A DNA stretch of 64,000 bases. Origin: Eisenibacter elegans DSM 3317. GTDB taxonomy: Bacteria; Bacteroidota; Bacteroidia; Cytophagales; Microscillaceae. Where the stretch lies: NCBI RefSeq assembly GCF_000430505.1, contig NZ_AUMD01000011.1:372001-436000 (forward strand), read 5' to 3'. Positions 60,988 through 64,000 of the stretch are shown here, piece after piece. Position 1 is the first letter of the stretch. Every line of letters starts with the position of its first letter. A program made the position numbers and the translations under genes. Below the pieces are notes generated by a model. That model saw nothing but the letters and a program-made list of their open reading frames with translations. It did not search any database and was not told where the DNA came from.

Positions 60988-62184
60988 ATGGATACTCTCA
61001 CCAATACCCCTCTTTCTTTTGAGGACACCTCAATCGCCTTCTCGGCCAAATCGGATGCCGCGCTACGCAAAACGCATTGGCTATTTGCTTTGATGAACCG
61101 CCCTTGGTTGGTTGGAATGGGAACAGGCTTGCTCAAAACAGCGTTCAAGCTGCGGCTGCCTGTAAGGTATATGGTCAAAAAAACAATTTTTGAACAATTT
61201 TGCGGCGGCGAAAATATTCACGATTGCCTCCCTACCATTCAAATCCTAGACAAGTACCATATCGGTACTATCTTGGATTATTCTGTAGAAGGCGAGAAAT
61301 CGTTGAAAGGCTTTGAGGCCTCTACAGACGAAATTATCCGCACAATTCAGTATGCAGCCCAACACCGAGACAAAATCCCCTTTGCTGTCTTCAAAGTAAC
61401 AGGGATAGGCTACAGTGGGATTTTGGAAAAAGTACAGGCCAACGTTGCCATGACAGAATCGGAAAAAGTAGGCTGGCAAAATATTCAGAACCGAGTAGAC
61501 CGTATCTGTCAACAGGCCTACGAACATAAGGTGCGTATTTTTATTGATGCAGAAGAAAGTTGGTTTCAACAGACCATCGACCAGCTGGCTTATACTATGA
61601 TGGAGCGCTACAACCGTGAGCAGGTCATCGTCTACAATACATACCAACTCTATCTTCAGGCCAGCTACGCCAAGTTGCAGAAAGACATACAACAAGCCAA
61701 AGAACAAGGCTATTTCTTAGGGGCTAAGTTGGTTCGGGGCGCTTATATGGAAAAAGAGCGGGCTAGAGCTAAAGAAAAAGGGTATCAAGACCCTGTACAA
61801 CCAAACAAGGCCGCCACAGACGAAGACTTTGATCGTGCTTTGCAGCTCTGTGTAATGAACAAGGATTGGGTAGACTTTTGCGCTGGCACACACAACGAAG
61901 CCAGTAGTTATGCGCTTATACAACTTATGCAAAATCATAATATCGCTGCGGATGATTCAGGGGTGTTTTTTGCGCAACTTTATGGAATGAGTGATCATAT
62001 CTCATATAATCTTGCCAATGCAGGCTATAATGTAGCGAAGTATGTACCTTATGGCCCTGTAAAATCTGTGATACCTTATCTCATCCGTCGTGCAGAAGAA
62101 AACACCTCTGTTGCAGGTCAAAGCAGCCGCGAATACACACTTGTGAGCAAAGAAGTACAGCGACGTAGAAAAGCCGCCAAATAA
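60988..62184 (+). CDS. putA: Proline dehydrogenase
   Basis: Oxidises proline to pyrroline-5-carboxylate with FAD, feeding electrons to quinones. The 398-residue stand-alone PRODH barrel begins at the ATG 60988 (MDTLTNTPLSFEDTSIAF) and has DYSVEGEKS, RIFIDAEESWFQQTIDQLAYTMM, GAKLVRGAYMEKERARA and the final LIRRAEENTSVAGQSSREYTL, all family blocks. It lacks the aldehyde dehydrogenase half of enteric PutA, so the symbol is used for the PRODH part only. The gene is solitary. Confidence 0.92.
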   Translation: MDTLTNTPLSFEDTSIAFSAKSDAALRKTHWLFALMNRPWLVGMGTGLLKTAFKLRLPVRYMVKKTIFEQFCGGENIHDCLPTIQILDKYHIGTILDYSVEGEKSLKGFEASTDEIIRTIQYAAQHRDKIPFAVFKVTGIGYSGILEKVQANVAMTESEKVGWQNIQNRVDRICQQAYEHKVRIFIDAEESWFQQTIDQLAYTMMERYNREQVIVYNTYQLYLQASYAKLQKDIQQAKEQGYFLGAKLVRGAYMEKERARAKEKGYQDPVQPNKAATDEDFDRALQLCVMNKDWVDFCAGTHNEASSYALIQLMQNHNIAADDSGVFFAQLYGMSDHISYNLANAGYNVAKYVPYGPVKSVIPYLIRRAEENTSVAGQSSREYTLVSKEVQRRRKAAK

Positions 62185-62235
62185 CAAACGTTAGGGCTGC
62201 TTGGCAAACAGTCTGAGTAGGAGTCTTCATACAAC

Positions 62236-62266
62236 AGTCATCTCAAGCTTTTGGGGTGACTTTTTT
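62236..62266 (+). terminator. Terminator after the proline dehydrogenase gene
   Basis: Stem AGTCATCTCAA with TTGGGGTGACT (two G-U pairs) and a four-base loop, then TTTTT. It lies 52 bases past the stop. Confidence 0.8.
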
Positions 62267-62544
62267 GATGCTATTTTCCAAAGAAGGCACCGTAGCGATA
62301 TATGCATAAAGATGCGCTTCTTTGACTAGCTTCGCATAGCTTTTTGAATACTCCCCCAACCGTTGGTTTTGAAATTATCCAGCAATGAATAAAAGCCTCC
62401 TTTTCTTGTTTATGACACCAAATCCTACTGTGTTCATAGGCGTATTAACTCCTCTCTCCCTTGATTTATTTATGGCAAATCCCTTGCCCTTGTACTTTTT
62501 GCGCAAAAAATGGGATTACTAGGTTCTTGGAATAAATAATTTCC

Positions 62545-62552
62545 TATCTTTG
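62545..62552 (+). promoter_or_regulatory. Promoter -7 element of the TonB-dependent receptor
   Basis: TATCTTTG, a perfect TAnnTTTG, 60 bases before the ATG. A TTG is 15 bases upstream, a little short of the usual spacing. Confidence 0.4.
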
Positions 62553-62611
62553 GACAACTACGCATACCATAGAATGCGCGTATAAACCAACTTAACACTT
62601 AATTTTCACCT

Positions 62612-64000
62612 ATGAAACAATTTTATTTCCAAACAATGTTAGCCTTTTTTGGGCTATTGCTGAGTGTGCAGCTGTCTGCCCAGACAGTAGTTTCGGGCAC
62701 TGTTATCGAGCAATCGAGCGGAGATCCACTCATCGGGGTAAATATTACCGTTAAAGGAACGGTTTTGGGTACTGTTACTGACGCTCGGGGCAACTTTAGC
62801 TTGACTGTACGCACTCCACCTCCCTTTACCTTGGTTGTTTCTTATATTGGCTATGCTGCACAGCAGATAGAAATCACAGGTAGTCAATCAGGCCTAAATA
62901 TCGCTCTAGAAGACCAAGTTCGGATGGGCAATGAGGTGGTTATCTCGGCTTCACGTGTAGAGGAAAGCATCATGGAGTCGCCGGTATCTATTCAGAAGAT
63001 GGATATTTTGGCGATTCAGCAAGCTCCTGCGGCTGATTTTTATGACCAAATCAAAAACCTCAAAGGTGTATACTCCTCAAATGGCAGCTTGAACTTTACG
63101 ACTCTCAATACCCGTGGCTTTGCCGGCATCGCCAACGTGCGTTTTGTACAGCTCATCGACGGGGTAGATATGTCAGCGCCCACGCTCAACTTCCCTACAG
63201 GGAGTATTATGAGTTTTTCGGAGCTAGATGCAGAAAGTGTGGAGCTTGTACCCGGAGCCGCCTCGGCGCTCTACGGCCCCAATGCCTTCAACGGTATCTT
63301 GATGATGAACAGCCGTAGCCCCTTCGAGTATCAAGGGTTGAGTGCTTTCGCCAAAGTGGGGGTTACTAACTCTCAAGCCGCAGGCCAAGCTGACCCTTAC
63401 TACGATTTCTCTATGCGCTATGCCAAGGCATTTAACAACAAGTTTGCTTTCAAAGTAAACTTCTCGTATATGCAGGCTACCGACTGGCGGGCCAATGACT
63501 ACACTACTTTCCGTACTGATGTAGTCAATCCTACGGCTTTTCCTCTGGGAGCGCCCAACTTCGATGGGTTGAATACTTATGGTGATGAGACACCCATTCC
63601 TCTGCCCACACCCATAGGCACTATCCGACGTACGGGATGGCGTGAGCAAGACATCTTGGACAACAACGATGCCCGTACTATCCGTGGGGACATAGGCCTA
63701 CACTACCGTATCAATGACAAAATGGAACTTTCGTATGCCTACCGCATTGGCTCAGGCAGCACAGTATACCAAGGTGGCGAGCGCTATGCTCTCCGCGATT
63801 TTGCCCAACAGTCTCATAAGCTGGAGCTGAAAGGAGCCAATTTCTTTGCCCGTGCCTATATGACCCAAACCGATGCCGGAAACTCTTATAACCTAACGGC
63901 CTTGGGGGCTATTTCGAATGAAAGCCTCTTCCCAACTGTTCGTCAGCCAGGTGTATTTGCTGGCTTGCCTGCTGGTGGGTTAGGGAATATCCCTGGAGGT
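62612..64000 (+). CDS. TonB-dependent receptor, partial (C-terminus beyond window)
   Basis: The first 463 codons of an outer-membrane receptor; the stop lies beyond base 64000. It has a signal peptide (MKQFYFQTMLAFFGLLLSVQ..., cleaved after SAQ), a carboxypeptidase-like domain (GTVIEQSSGDPLIGVNITVKG), a plug (VVISASRVEESIMESPVSIQKM, LNTRGFAG, ELVPGAASALYGPNAFNGIL) and the first barrel strands. It lacks the SusC-type VVGYG motif, so it may be a free-standing receptor for a siderophore, peptide or cofactor. It is well placed to use the Ton motor encoded just upstream. Confidence 0.9.
   Translation, partial: MKQFYFQTMLAFFGLLLSVQLSAQTVVSGTVIEQSSGDPLIGVNITVKGTVLGTVTDARGNFSLTVRTPPPFTLVVSYIGYAAQQIEITGSQSGLNIALEDQVRMGNEVVISASRVEESIMESPVSIQKMDILAIQQAPAADFYDQIKNLKGVYSSNGSLNFTTLNTRGFAGIANVRFVQLIDGVDMSAPTLNFPTGSIMSFSELDAESVELVPGAASALYGPNAFNGILMMNSRSPFEYQGLSAFAKVGVTNSQAAGQADPYYDFSMRYAKAFNNKFAFKVNFSYMQATDWRANDYTTFRTDVVNPTAFPLGAPNFDGLNTYGDETPIPLPTPIGTIRRTGWREQDILDNNDARTIRGDIGLHYRINDKMELSYAYRIGSGSTVYQGGERYALRDFAQQSHKLELKGANFFARAYMTQTDAGNSYNLTALGAISNESLFPTVRQPGVFAGLPAGGLGNIPGG

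Larger units (their letters stand above)
62185..62611. other. 427-base intergenic region
   Basis: Holds the proline dehydrogenase terminator (62236-62266) and, near its end, the promoter-like TATCTTTG (62545-62552) of the TonB receptor. No gene is seen between. Two moderately AT-rich stretches separate them. Confidence 0.6.

Noticed and set aside
1-64000. CRISPR array, prophage, rRNA operon or complete insertion sequence
   Set aside because: No regularly spaced repeats, phage structural genes, rRNA sequence or transposase gene were seen on either strand.

Overview
This window reads as chromosomal DNA of a free-living, aerobic or microaerobic member of the Bacteroidota, most likely Cytophagales-like. 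The signs are a SusC/SusD pair, a 7TMR-DISM histidine kinase opposite a LytTR regulator, DUF4293 and SiaB-like proteins, a Ton motor operon with two ExbD genes, few Shine-Dalgarno sites, and several promoters of the Bacteroidota type (TTG/TTTG, about 19-20 bases, TAnnTTTG). There is no prophage, CRISPR array, rRNA operon or intact insertion sequence. The genus cannot be named from the sequence alone.

Layout. 0-7 kb: an FAD enzyme cut by the window edge, a lipoprotein, then a polyhydroxyalkanoate block (phaE-phaC on minus, divergent from phaJ) and the small subunit of methylmalonyl-CoA mutase. 7-14 kb: murQ, an aldose epimerase-like gene, a Cys/Met PLP enzyme, a TPR lipoprotein, two tandem 46-48 residue sister proteins and an inositol monophosphatase-type gene. 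14-18 kb: divergent response regulator and histidine kinase, then a membrane hydroxylase resembling alkylglycerol monooxygenase. 18-25 kb: ridA, nadD, carA, a cupin, rpmI-rplT, an MFS carrier and a eukaryote-like 6-pyruvoyl-tetrahydropterin synthase. 25-32 kb: lipoprotein, SusD, SusC, M28 peptidase. 32-39 kb: kdsA beside a transaldolase-CBS fusion, trmD-rimM, DUF423, a porin remnant and thrS. 39-55 kb: gamma-glutamyltransferase, SiaB-like and DUF2520 genes, an Ldh2-type dehydrogenase, a FadL-type barrel, lutB, an XRE regulator, a large propeller protein and an Hsp20-like gene. 55-64 kb: phenylalanine 4-hydroxylase, tatD-ansA, tRNA-Ser, the exbB-exbD operon, proline dehydrogenase and the start of a TonB-dependent receptor.

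The most interesting item is upstream of phenylalanine 4-hydroxylase. On the same strand there is a 32-codon leader ORF (55884-55982) with eight tyrosine codons, then an intrinsic terminator with a U-run (55811-55851), then the hydroxylase (54895-55722). A promoter-like TTTG-N20-TACATTTG lies just before the leader. This is the layout of transcription attenuation by charged tRNA-Tyr, and it fits an enzyme that makes tyrosine. A second theme is pterin chemistry: the PTPS-like protein, phenylalanine hydroxylase and the alkylglycerol monooxygenase-like protein would all belong to a tetrahydrobiopterin economy. Other points of note are the transaldolase-CBS fusion next to kdsA, a PhaE with a basic Pro/Thr/Lys tail, a dispersed intergenic repeat family with TATACC...GGTATA ends, and two hairpin or MITE-like elements.
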